Below, piece after piece: positions 1 through 7,851 of a stretch of DNA of 20,740 nt (positions are counted from its first letter, which is position 1; each line of letters begins with the position of its first letter). The stretch comes from Bacteroidota bacterium (GTDB lineage Bacteria; Bacteroidota; Bacteroidia; Chitinophagales; Saprospiraceae). The notes below the pieces were generated by a model. The model was not told where the DNA came from, made no database searches, and was given only the letters and a program-made list of their open reading frames with translations. The position numbers and the translations under genes were made by a program. The stretch lies in contig JAGWYI010000014.1 in the NCBI GenBank assembly GCA_018969455.1, positions 1-20,740 of the forward strand, in the 5' to 3' direction.

Positions 1-1535
1 TAGTTGTGGGAGAGGTAGGAAGTGGAATTAGAAAATAGTTCATTTTTACAAACATTATAATATGTATTTTGTAAAAATAGGGATTTTTGTGGTGTAAAAT
101 AGTTATTATCGGAACTTACATTATAAATTACACAATTTTTAATCCAGGTGGAATCATTTGATGAAATAGAGAATCGAAAATTTACTGGACTATTCGAGGC
201 AAACAAACTATTATTTACCCTTACAGTTTTTGATCCATTGCTATATACATCACATATTTTATTATACATAAATCTACAATTGGAAATATTGGTGTTATAA
301 ATAGAATACGTGCGAATATATATGGTTTTATATAGTGGATCAATAAATAAGGTTCTAACACATCTAAAAAAACCAATAATTCCGCCATTCATTTCAATTT
401 CGCCTGTTACATCATTTTTCCGAAATTCACTTCTGTCGACTTTAAAAACCGCATTATTGTTTAAAAATAAATCCCCATAGACGGTCCCGCAGGGAGAATT
501 AATTCCTATATTCTGTTCAAAAAAACAGGAGTCTATCAAAAAAATACCATCAAAATAACTAAAATTATTGAATACATCAATGCCAACTCCATCTATTGAA
601 GCCCTGTTATTTTTAAATTTTGAGCCAAAAATGTTTATTCCACTTTCCTGTATCCTTCCAAGCACCAAACTTATTCCTCCTCCACGTTTATTTGCGAAAT
701 TTCCATTAAAAACACAATTTTTTATCCCAATCCTGTCTTTACCTGGTCCATCCAGATAATAAATACCTCCACCCCAACCGCCTGCCTGATTGGCCACAAA
801 ATGGCAACTTTCATAGTCCATCCCACGTTCCACTTCACTGGCGCCATACTTTGCCAGGCCGCCGCCGTTTTTACCGGCATAGTTGTTTTCAAATGTACAA
901 TCGATAAATCGGGGCGCCGTAGAACCGTCGTTGTTCCCGTTTACAATTACACCGCCCCCGAAATACAGTGCCGTGTTATGAATGATGCTGCAATGCCGAA
1001 TATCCGGATACGCATCGGCATGTTCTGCCATGATGTAGATGCCCCCTCCGCAAATCAAACGACTGTAAATATCCGTGGCAAAGGTTTCGTTATCGGCAAC
1101 TCCGTCGCGAATCATTAACCCGTCCAGCACTGTACTGGAATCCGGCTCAAACAAATACACCACATTGTAAGAATTGTCGGTACTGTCCCCGGCAATGCCA
1201 ATGTCGCCACTTAGTATGGTTGGATGTGCAGCCCAGTCCCGTTGAATCAGTGCGCTTTCTGTTCCGGCAAACCCACCAATTATGACCACACCACTGTGCG
1301 GCTCAAATGAAATAGCCCGGTCGATCGTATTGGTTGGCCGATATAAACCTTCCGCTACCCAAACAGAGTCGCCTTTTTGGGCAATTTTCAGGGCGCTTTG
1401 TAAATCCGTAAAAGCATGTGTCCAGGACTGTCCGGTGTTGTTGCCTGTCGCGCTCGCGCGCACGTACAGGCGTTGCGCAGATGATGGCAGTGCATGAATT
1501 AACAACAAAATGACGGGAATGTATTTTTTACACAT
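1..1535 (-). CDS. Secreted parallel beta-helix (choice-of-anchor Q / polymorphic outer membrane protein-like) protein, 3' end outside window
   Basis: The frame stays open for 511 codons from the ATG at 1535 to the window edge; I checked every line for stops. The protein begins MCKKYIPVILLLIHALPSSA, a clear signal peptide, then RLYVRASATGNNTGQSW, the usual opening of secreted Bacteroidota beta-helix proteins. Residues of about 35-65 (DLQSALKIAQKGDSVWVAEG) match the first coil of that fold. From about residue 160 there are repeated coils with a glycine turn (GGGIYI, FGGGVIV, NGGGLAK, WGGGIYY, RGGGISL) alternating with C-x-F-x-x-N segments, as in right-handed parallel beta-helices. The likely role is a surface or secreted adhesin or polysaccharide-binding protein; a T9SS tail would be expected beyond the edge but is not seen. 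It lies 81 bp behind the dockerin gene, in the same direction. The last 260 codons in the window are far more AT-rich than the first 250. Confidence 0.85.
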   Translation of the reverse strand, partial: MCKKYIPVILLLIHALPSSAQRLYVRASATGNNTGQSWTHAFTDLQSALKIAQKGDSVWVAEGLYRPTNTIDRAISFEPHSGVVIIGGFAGTESALIQRDWAAHPTILSGDIGIAGDSTDNSYNVVYLFEPDSSTVLDGLMIRDGVADNETFATDIYSRLICGGGIYIMAEHADAYPDIRHCSIIHNTALYFGGGVIVNGNNDGSTAPRFIDCTFENNYAGKNGGGLAKYGASEVERGMDYESCHFVANQAGGWGGGIYYLDGPGKDRIGIKNCVFNGNFANKRGGGISLVLGRIQESGINIFGSKFKNNRASIDGVGIDVFNNFSYFDGIFLIDSCFFEQNIGINSPCGTVYGDLFLNNNAVFKVDRSEFRKNDVTGEIEMNGGIIGFFRCVRTLFIDPLYKTIYIRTYSIYNTNISNCRFMYNKICDVYSNGSKTVRVNNSLFASNSPVNFRFSISSNDSTWIKNCVIYNVSSDNNYFTPQKSLFLQNTYYNVCKNELFSNSTSYLSHN

Positions 1536-1561
1536 AAAAATAGTGATTTTTTATGAATATA

Positions 1562-1595
1562 CTGCCAGGCTCGCCCGAAAGGGCAAACCCGGCAG
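1562..1595 (-). terminator. Imperfect hairpin between the dockerin and beta-helix genes
   Basis: CTGCC...GGCAG and GCCC-GAAA-GGGC form a stem with three internal mismatches and a GAAA loop. It follows the stop codon of the dockerin gene (minus strand) by about 20 bp. On the minus strand only a weak T-rich stretch follows, while on the plus strand TTTTATT follows. It may be a leaky terminator or an mRNA-stabilising hairpin between the two genes. Confidence 0.45.
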
Positions 1596-1616
1596 TTTTA
1601 TTCGCCTGATAAACTT

Positions 1617-3242
1617 TTATTCTTTAATCAATTGACCAGCCTCTGATGTGCCGGCGCCATACACTTTCCAGGAATAGACCCCGGCAGGCAGACTTGACAC
1701 TTCCGGCAAGGATACCAACTGGTCACCCTCGGTGAGCATCACATCACGCAAGAGCACGCGAATGCCGGATCCTGAAAACAGCACAATGCGCGCTTTCGTT
1801 GCCTGCGGAGCCTTGATGCGCATCGTCACAGCACCGGTACTCGGGTTCGGCTGCACTTTGACTTGCAATGCGTTTTCGGCCGAATGGGCTTCATCTGCAG
1901 TGCGTTCGGAAGCAGAAGCGCCCGAAATGCCGAACTCGGTTCCATCCTCTTGCCAGGCAGCATTGGAAAGTACATTGTCATCCAATTCCAGCTTAAATGC
2001 CTCATCGGAACCCCCTTTCATCACCTTGAAGGATAGATAGAACAAAACGGTTCCGGGTGTGATCCGCTCCTCCGGATTCAGGGCCGGAAACCACAAGGTT
2101 CGAATTTCACCCTTGCCGATTTGGGTCAACCCGAAATTACCAGCGTTGTAACCCGATAAGGCGCCCGGCGCAGTTCCGATGAAGGCATAGCGGGAGGGAT
2201 CGAAGCGAAGGCCCAATTGAATCGCTTCCAGGGTTTCCACACCCGTGTATGTCACCGGAACAACGATCGTTTCCCCGCTTTTTGTTGCTGTATTTGTCCA
2301 GGAAATCGTGGTAAGCGGACGTGCTGCAGGCTTCGAACTGCCAATTGCATTATTGTTTACATCTCCTACCTTGATCGCTACAAAATCATTTGGCTTTACC
2401 TGGGTTGGATCTGCACATTCGATAATCTCTGGGAAAGCATTAGCGAACGGGTTATTGGGGTTTGGGAACGAAAAGTCTTTCGGCACAAAGCGCCAGGAAG
2501 TATTATTAGGAAGTTTACTGTAAATTCCCAGAATCAACTTTCGCAATTCAACTATGTCGAAAGTTGTAATCGAATTTGACTTATTGGCATCCGCTGCAAT
2601 CATTTTATAGAGTGAACCCAATAGCTGAATTCCTAAAATATGCTTACTGATCAGCACCAAATCGTAGGTGGAAACACCGTTCAGCGGGTTGTCGTCTTTG
2701 ACTGGTGTAAGCAAATATTTGGAGCAGGTACTATTCAGGCTGCAGAAGCCGTATTGACCGCTTGCATTGGTTTGTTCATTTAATACGCCGCATTTGCCGC
2801 ATCCTGAGGTTGGCGAAGCGGTGATGGCAACATCGTTTACGCTCAGGTAATAAGGCCCTTCGGTTTGTATAACGCCCGCCAATTTGGGACTGCAAATCGT
2901 CAGGTCAATCAGGTCGGCAGTCTGATTTATTGCAGGGTATATCAAAGGAACAAATTGGGTGAGATTGCCGTTCAATTTGTGGTCTTTGATGGCATTTTTG
3001 GTGCGCTTATCCCCCTTAACCCGGGCATTGCCGGTCAAATTAGTACGATCGGAGCTAGGGTATGAATTGGAACGGGAGGCTTCTACATTCATTTCTACAA
3101 TAGCAGGTGTTATACGTGGTCGAAATTGCCTGTACATAAATACGAAAAGCAGGATGAATAAAAAGAACCCGATGCCAAGGCCAAAATTGCGTTTTCTAAA
3201 CGCTGGTTTCCGGTTTCTGTGGTTATTGAAAAAAATTTGCAT
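1617..3242 (-). CDS. Membrane-anchored dockerin-repeat protein with cohesin-like domain and T9SS type A sorting domain
   Basis: The protein has 541 residues. A basic N-terminus is followed by one hydrophobic segment (about 21-38) that acts as signal peptide or anchor. Residues 50-110 are low complexity. Residues 119-180 (LAGVIQTEGPYYLSVNDVAI) look like a Cna-B/SdrD-like Ig fold. Residues 183-240 carry two dockerin-like units, NGVSTYDLVLISKHILG and ADANKSNSITTFDIVELRK, and DFVAIKVGDVNNNA follows at 286-299. Residues 311-420 resemble a cohesin-like beta domain. Residues 460-541 (VQPNPSTGAVTMRI ... LPAGVYSWKVYGAG) are a T9SS type A sorting domain. This architecture is common in Saprospiraceae surface proteins, where the dockerin repeats are thought to bind calcium. 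No enzyme domain is visible, so the ligand is unknown. The ATG at 3242 lies 38 bp downstream of a well-spaced promoter. Confidence 0.85.
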   Translation of the reverse strand: MQIFFNNHRNRKPAFRKRNFGLGIGFFLFILLFVFMYRQFRPRITPAIVEMNVEASRSNSYPSSDRTNLTGNARVKGDKRTKNAIKDHKLNGNLTQFVPLIYPAINQTADLIDLTICSPKLAGVIQTEGPYYLSVNDVAITASPTSGCGKCGVLNEQTNASGQYGFCSLNSTCSKYLLTPVKDDNPLNGVSTYDLVLISKHILGIQLLGSLYKMIAADANKSNSITTFDIVELRKLILGIYSKLPNNTSWRFVPKDFSFPNPNNPFANAFPEIIECADPTQVKPNDFVAIKVGDVNNNAIGSSKPAARPLTTISWTNTATKSGETIVVPVTYTGVETLEAIQLGLRFDPSRYAFIGTAPGALSGYNAGNFGLTQIGKGEIRTLWFPALNPEERITPGTVLFYLSFKVMKGGSDEAFKLELDDNVLSNAAWQEDGTEFGISGASASERTADEAHSAENALQVKVQPNPSTGAVTMRIKAPQATKARIVLFSGSGIRVLLRDVMLTEGDQLVSLPEVSSLPAGVYSWKVYGAGTSEAGQLIKE

Positions 3243-3280
3243 TTTTCATAACTTTGTATGGATGGTTTGGAAAGTTTGTA

Positions 3281-3310
3281 CAAAAATAAAATAATCGGAT
3301 ACACGAACAA
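3281..3310 (-). promoter_or_regulatory. Bacteroidota-type promoter for the dockerin gene
   Basis: On the minus strand TTG (3310-3308) and TATTTTTG (3288-3281) are separated by exactly 19 bp. This matches the Bacteroidota sigma-70 consensus TTG-N19-21-TAnnTTTG. Transcription should start near 3274, giving a leader of about 30 nt before the ATG at 3242. Confidence 0.7.
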
Positions 3311-3413
3311 GGAAAGAGCAGACACATTAACAAAATTGGACAAAACTTAACCCTGGCTTTACCAAATCAACACCAAACCGTTTTCCCGAAATTTGCCCCA
3401 TTTCAAAACAATA

Positions 3414-3499
3414 CCAAAATTCAAGGACTTTGCAGATTAATCAGACGTGATTTTGCTGATTTATCGTGATTTATAGCGTTCCTCGTACACAAAACCTGG
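3414..3499 (+). repeat. Interspersed intergenic repeat, copy A (most diverged)
   Basis: This 86-bp element begins CCAAAATTC and ends CCTGG, with the shared flank CAGCATAAAGTA continuing to about 3511. It aligns without gaps to copy D over 77 bp, with 58 matches by eye (about 75%). The best conserved part is GCTGATTTATnnTGATTTAT. It lies between the GH30 gene and the dockerin promoter. No coding potential is visible. Confidence 0.7.
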
Positions 3500-3551
3500 C
3501 AGCATAAAGTAAAGCAATTGGCAAATACCAATCAAGGTGTATACAAGCAGG

Positions 3552-3592
3552 AGTCATTCCGAATCTGGAAAGAACCCGGATTCGGAATGACT
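3552..3592. repeat. 17-bp-stem palindrome downstream of the GH30 gene
   Basis: AGTCATTCCGAATCTGG (3552-3568) and CCGGATTCGGAATGACT (3576-3592) pair over 17 bp with one G:T and a 7-nt loop. It begins 20 bp after the GH30 stop (minus strand). No T-run follows on either strand, so it is not a standard intrinsic terminator. It could be a REP-like palindrome or an mRNA 3' end stabiliser. Confidence 0.65.
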
Positions 3593-3611
3593 TAGTTTGG
3601 CCGACAGGCCC

Positions 3612-5057
3612 TTATTTTGTCAATAATATGGTTTGGATGCTGTGTGGGAGCGATACAAGGACCGCCGCCTTTCCTGCCACCCACACCCGGTATTCTATTT
3701 TTTCTTTTGTCGCGTTCATCACAACCACCGCCACCGATCCGTCCGGATTTTGGAAGGCCGTGCACAACAATTGCCCCCGACTGGAAGCACAGGACACCCG
3801 ACGGGCGCCTGCTTGGATGAATTTGGAAAAATGCCCGATGTAATAATAGGAGCTCAGGTAAGTGATCACACCTGTGCGCGTATCCGCATGCACCGGAGCA
3901 AAACAAAAATTGCCCACATGGTTCGGTCCGCCTTTTTCATCCAATAAAATATTCCAGTCGGTCCAGGCCGCCGTGCCATTGTTGAAATCGTTGATCATCG
4001 AGCGACCGTAGGTTTCCCCGAATTTCCAATCGTGGATGTTTTCGGCCCGGTAGGAATCGGCACAACCTTCGGTAAAAATCAAATGTTTGTCGGGAAATGC
4101 CTCCCCTACCCTTTTCACATTTTCAAATATTTTGCCGCCGCCAGTCCAGTCTTCATACCAGTGAAAACCAATACCCCAAACATATTTGGCCGCCTGGGGA
4201 TCCTGCAAAATGGTCGACGCCCGTTGATACATCAGGTCGCGGTTGTGATCCCAGGCAATGAGGCGCTTTTGCTGCAAACCCGCCTTCCAAAGGCTTGGTC
4301 CCAAATACTTTTTGATAAAATCCCGCTCTTCTTCCGCCGTATAAATGCAGGATTCCCAGGTCTGTTTGGCCATCGGCTCGTTCTGAACCGTCAGGCCCCA
4401 AATCGGAACGCCCTGTTTTTGATAAGCCTGTATAAATTTGACATAATAATTGGCCCACGCCTGGTAATATTCCGGCTTTAATTTGCCCCCGTGCAACATC
4501 TCCTGATTGTCTTTCATCCAGCCTGGCGGACTCCAGGGGCTAATAAACAACTTCATTTTACCTTTGCTTTTGGCCATGGCCAACTTGATCAGCGGAATTT
4601 TATATTTCAAATCCGGCGCTACATCAAATGTTTTTAGTTTTGTATCCCCTTCTTTTACATACGTATAACTCGCACTGGAAAAATCGCAACTGTTCATGTT
4701 GGTGCGGGCGATCTTGTACCCGATGCCTTTTTCCGGGTCGTAATAACGCTCCAGTACCTCTGCCTGTTTATCAGCGGGCAATTGGGCAAAAACTTCCGCA
4801 GACGCATCCGTAATGGCGCCGCCGATGCCTATAAAGGTTTGAAATTTCCGGTCAGGATCTACAAAAATGCAGGGTTGGGTTTCAAATGGCTGACCAAAAG
4901 GCTCCAGTGCACCGACCGCCGTTTTTTGCAAACGGTATTCGGTACTGTCTGCCGTGGTATACACAGTCATTTGGTTGAGGGCAAAAGCCGGTTTTTGTTG
5001 GGCGCTGGCCTCAACCAGCCACAGGTTAAGCAGCAAAAGCAGGAAAAAAAAACGCAT
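3612..5057 (-). CDS. Secreted glycoside hydrolase family 30 (glucosylceramidase / beta-1,6-glucanase-like)
   Basis: The protein has 481 residues, with a signal peptide MRFFFLLLLLNLWLVEASAQ cut near residue 19-20. Next comes the GH30 (beta/alpha)8 barrel: FIGIGGAITDAS (75-86), ARTNMNSCDFS (117-127) and FISPWSPPGWMKDN (171-184). The acid/base motif is TVQNEP (E227) and the nucleophile motif is IFTEGC (E330). The small beta domain built from both chain ends finishes at SIQTILLTK. The length is usual for a single-domain GH30 enzyme. The family hydrolyses beta-glycosidic bonds in beta-1,6-glucans, glucosylceramides or related substrates; the subfamily, and so the substrate, cannot be fixed by eye. 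The protein is probably exported to the periplasm or cell surface, but no lipobox cysteine or T9SS tail is present. It starts 11 bp after the hemE stop, so the two may be cotranscribed. AAGGAC directly abuts the ATG, too close to be an ordinary Shine-Dalgarno site. Confidence 0.9.
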   Translation of the reverse strand: MRFFFLLLLLNLWLVEASAQQKPAFALNQMTVYTTADSTEYRLQKTAVGALEPFGQPFETQPCIFVDPDRKFQTFIGIGGAITDASAEVFAQLPADKQAEVLERYYDPEKGIGYKIARTNMNSCDFSSASYTYVKEGDTKLKTFDVAPDLKYKIPLIKLAMAKSKGKMKLFISPWSPPGWMKDNQEMLHGGKLKPEYYQAWANYYVKFIQAYQKQGVPIWGLTVQNEPMAKQTWESCIYTAEEERDFIKKYLGPSLWKAGLQQKRLIAWDHNRDLMYQRASTILQDPQAAKYVWGIGFHWYEDWTGGGKIFENVKRVGEAFPDKHLIFTEGCADSYRAENIHDWKFGETYGRSMINDFNNGTAAWTDWNILLDEKGGPNHVGNFCFAPVHADTRTGVITYLSSYYYIGHFSKFIQAGARRVSCASSRGQLLCTAFQNPDGSVAVVVMNATKEKIEYRVWVAGKAAVLVSLPHSIQTILLTK

Positions 5058-5068
5058 GTCCTTGAAAA

Positions 5069-6121
5069 TTAATGCGATGAAGAATCTTTACGATATTCCA
5101 GCACCGTATCAACAAAGGCACGCACGCCGTCAAGCGGCGTATCCGGGTAAACACCATGCCCCAGGTTGACAATATGCCGGTGGCCAAATGTACGAATCAT
5201 TTCAAGCGTGGCAAGTTGAATCGATTTTTTATCGGCATACAGCGCACATGGGTCCAAATTTCCCTGCAAAACAGGCAACGCCCCTACCCGCGCGCGCGCA
5301 AACGCGGGCGGGATGTTCCAGTCGAGCCCAATTACCTGACAGTCACAGGCAGCCAAATCTTCCAGGGCAAACCAGGCGCCCTTGGCAAATATGGTTTTGG
5401 GAACCTCTGGAATCGCAGCGCAAATTTGATTCAAATATGGCACTGCAAAGGTTCGGTAATGCGCGGGCGGCAATTCTCCGGCCCAGGAATCGAACAATTG
5501 CAGCAAATCAGCCCCGCTTTGCACCTGACGACGCAAATAAGCAATGGTGGTATCGGTAATTTTTTGCAAAAGCACATGCGAAAGTTCCGGCTCGGCGTAC
5601 AACATCCGGCGGGCTTTCGAAAACGTTTTGCTGCCGCCGCCTTCCAGCATGTAAGCAAAAATGGTCCAGGGCGCCCCGGCAAAACCGATGAGTGGAACCC
5701 GCCCGTTTAAGGCCTGTTTGGTCTGGCGCAAGGCAGCATACACATAATCTAATTTTTCGGCTGCGGCTGCACCCGATTGAAGCGCTGCTACAGCTGCTTC
5801 ATTTTCAATTACTTTGGGGAAGCGGGGACCCTTTGCCTCCACCATTTCATAATCGAGCCCCATGGCTTCCGGCACCACCAGAATATCGGAAAAAATGATG
5901 GCCGCATCCACGCCCAAAATATCCACAGGCTGGAGCGTTGCCTCGGAGGCTGCATCCGGATTTTTTACAAAGGCTTTGAAATCGGGAAAATGCGCGCGCA
6001 AGGCGCGGTATTCGGGCAAAATACGGCCAGCTTGGCGCATGAGCCACACCGGCGGACGTTCCACTTCCAGGCCCTGGGCAGCGCGTAAAAAGAGGGGCAA
6101 ATTGCTTGTTTCTGAAGGCAT
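5069..6121 (-). CDS. hemE: Uroporphyrinogen decarboxylase
   Basis: The enzyme converts uroporphyrinogen III to coproporphyrinogen III in cytosolic haem synthesis. From the ATG at 6121 the protein has 350 residues, normal for the family. Signature 1 is PPVWLMRQAGR (residues 23-33), with the two substrate-binding arginines R29 and R33. FSDILVVPEAMG contains the catalytic aspartate D79. GFAGAPWTIFAYMLEGGGSK matches signature 2, and NLGHGVYPDTP carries the C-terminal histidine. An in-frame GTG at 6178 would add 19 residues, but they have no family counterpart and would cover the candidate -7 element at 6140-6147, so I prefer 6121. Upstream lies an acyl-CoA carboxylase gene, unrelated in function, 78 bp away. 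Confidence 0.95.
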   Translation of the reverse strand: MPSETSNLPLFLRAAQGLEVERPPVWLMRQAGRILPEYRALRAHFPDFKAFVKNPDAASEATLQPVDILGVDAAIIFSDILVVPEAMGLDYEMVEAKGPRFPKVIENEAAVAALQSGAAAAEKLDYVYAALRQTKQALNGRVPLIGFAGAPWTIFAYMLEGGGSKTFSKARRMLYAEPELSHVLLQKITDTTIAYLRRQVQSGADLLQLFDSWAGELPPAHYRTFAVPYLNQICAAIPEVPKTIFAKGAWFALEDLAACDCQVIGLDWNIPPAFARARVGALPVLQGNLDPCALYADKKSIQLATLEMIRTFGHRHIVNLGHGVYPDTPLDGVRAFVDTVLEYRKDSSSH

Positions 6122-6139
6122 AATACAGTTTTTCGGCCG

Positions 6140-6147
6140 CGAAGGTA
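6140..6147 (-). promoter_or_regulatory. Possible -7 element for hemE
   Basis: The minus strand reads TACCTTCG, one mismatch from TAnnTTTG, 18 bp before the chosen hemE ATG. I see no TTG at the proper distance upstream, so this is a weak call. It does argue against the longer GTG start. Confidence 0.35.
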
Positions 6148-6199
6148 AGCGAAGAACAGCGCTTGACGCCCTTCGCACAAGCTCTTTACCGAAATCTGA

Positions 6200-7825
6200 C
6201 TATACCTGCAGCACGCCTACATTGAATTTCTCCACAGGCGCATGGTTGGCGGCCTCAATGCCCATCGAAATCCAGGTCCGGGTCGCACGGGGATCAATGA
6301 TGGCATCCACCCACAAACGGGCCGCAGCATAATACGGGGTGGTTTGCGCCTCGTAATTGGCTTTTGTTTTTTCAAAGAGGGCTTTTTCGCCTTCCGGATC
6401 GGGCGCAGCGCCCTTGTCTTTCAAGGATTGCACCTGAATCTGCGTGAGCACTTTGGCCGCTTGCTCCCCGCCCATCACGGCAATTTTGGCCGAGGGCCAG
6501 GCTACAATCAAACGCGGGTCGTAAGCTTTTCCGCACATGGCGTAATTGCCTGCGCCGTACGAATTGCCTACAATAACAGTAAATTTGGGTACAGTCGAAT
6601 TCGACACCGCGTTCACCATTTTCGCCCCGTCTTTGATGATCCCGCCATGCTCGGAGCGCGTGCCCACCATAAATCCGGTCACATCGTGCATGAACACCAG
6701 CGGAATTTTCTTTTGATTGCAGTTCAAAATAAATCGCGTGGCTTTATCGGCAGAGTCTGAATAAATCACCCCGCCAAATTGTATTTCGCCTTTGGCATTT
6801 TTTACCACTTTCCTGTTGTTGGCCACGATGCCGACCGCCCAACCGTCTATGCGCGCGTACGCACACAGGATGGTTTTGCCATAATGCGCTTTGTATTCCG
6901 TGTATTCCCCGCCGTCCACCAATTTGCGCAGCAAATCGGCCGTATCATAGGGTTTTGAGCCATTGTGCGGGTATATTTCAAACAAATCCTCGGCACTGCC
7001 TTCCGCTTCGCGTGGTGCAACCCGGTCAAAACCGGCCTTGTCAAAATGCCCGAATTTGTCCATCAAATCCTTGATGGTATCCAGACAAACCTGATCATTC
7101 GGCATTTTATAATCTGTCACACCCGATATTTCGGAGTGGGTGGCGGCGCCGCCCAGGGTTTCCTTGTCTGCATCCTCTCCAATGGCTGCTTTTACCAGGT
7201 ATGGTCCAGCCAAAAACACCGACCCGGTGCGTTCCACAATCAAGGCCTCGTCCGACATGATGGGAAGGTAAGCGCCACCCGCCACACAGGCGCCCATGAT
7301 GGCGGCAATTTGCGGGATTCCCTGGCTCGACAAACGGGCGTTGTTGCGGAAGATGCGGCCAAAATGTTCTTTGTCGGGAAAAATTTCATCCTGCATGGGC
7401 AGGTAAACCCCTGCGCTGTCAACCAGATAAATGATGGGCAGCCGGTTTTCTAAGGCAATTTCCTGGGCGCGCAAGTTCTTTTTTCCTGTAATCGGAAACC
7501 AGGCGCCGGCTTTTACCGTGGCGTCGTTGGCCACCACGATGCATTGGCGGCCGCGGATGTATCCAATCACCACCACCACCCCGCCGGCGGGGCAGCCGCC
7601 GTGTTCGGCATACATGTCAAAACCGGCAAAAGCGCCGATTTCAATTTGAGGTTTTTCCGGGTCAAGCAGGTAGGCAATGCGCTCGCGGGCAGTCATTTTA
7701 CCTTCCGCATGCAGTTTATCGATGCGTTTTTTACCGCCGCCCTGGTGTATTTGTTCCAGACGGCGGTTGAGGTTCGACACCAACAGTTTATTGGCATCGA
7801 TGTTTTGTTCGAGTTCCAGGTTCAC
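6200..7825 (-). CDS. Acyl-CoA carboxylase carboxyltransferase (beta) subunit, methylcrotonyl-CoA carboxylase type
   Basis: The protein has 541 residues and the two crotonase-like halves of biotin-dependent carboxyltransferases. It transfers a carboxyl group from carboxybiotin to an acyl-CoA. In the N-terminal half, KMTARERIAYLLDP is followed by YLVDSAGVYLPMQDEIFPDK and EHFGRIFRNNA, which is much closer to methylcrotonyl-CoA carboxylase beta (leucine breakdown) than to propionyl-CoA carboxylase. GACVAGGAYLPIMSDE is an oxyanion-hole glycine region. In the C-terminal half, FMHDVTGFMVG and GNSYGAGNYAMCGKAYDPR are the second glycine motifs, followed by AVMGGEQAAKVL. No biotin carboxylase or biotin carrier subunit lies nearby, so the partner must be encoded elsewhere. 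The start codon is GTG at 7825; no in-frame ATG is near. The gene begins 26 bp after the paaA-like stop and is probably in the same transcript. Confidence 0.9.
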   Translation of the reverse strand: MNLELEQNIDANKLLVSNLNRRLEQIHQGGGKKRIDKLHAEGKMTARERIAYLLDPEKPQIEIGAFAGFDMYAEHGGCPAGGVVVVIGYIRGRQCIVVANDATVKAGAWFPITGKKNLRAQEIALENRLPIIYLVDSAGVYLPMQDEIFPDKEHFGRIFRNNARLSSQGIPQIAAIMGACVAGGAYLPIMSDEALIVERTGSVFLAGPYLVKAAIGEDADKETLGGAATHSEISGVTDYKMPNDQVCLDTIKDLMDKFGHFDKAGFDRVAPREAEGSAEDLFEIYPHNGSKPYDTADLLRKLVDGGEYTEYKAHYGKTILCAYARIDGWAVGIVANNRKVVKNAKGEIQFGGVIYSDSADKATRFILNCNQKKIPLVFMHDVTGFMVGTRSEHGGIIKDGAKMVNAVSNSTVPKFTVIVGNSYGAGNYAMCGKAYDPRLIVAWPSAKIAVMGGEQAAKVLTQIQVQSLKDKGAAPDPEGEKALFEKTKANYEAQTTPYYAAARLWVDAIIDPRATRTWISMGIEAANHAPVEKFNVGVLQV

Positions 7826-7851
7826 GTTTATTTGGTATAGGTGCTTGAAAA

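Noticed and set aside
568..1497. Short plus-strand frames (568-759, 801-1118, 1282-1497)
   Set aside because: They are shadows of the long minus-strand beta-helix gene, which is open through the whole region.
3110..3343. 77-codon minus-strand frame overlapping the start of the dockerin gene
   Set aside because: Different frame from the real gene, overlaps its promoter, and has no upstream signals of its own.
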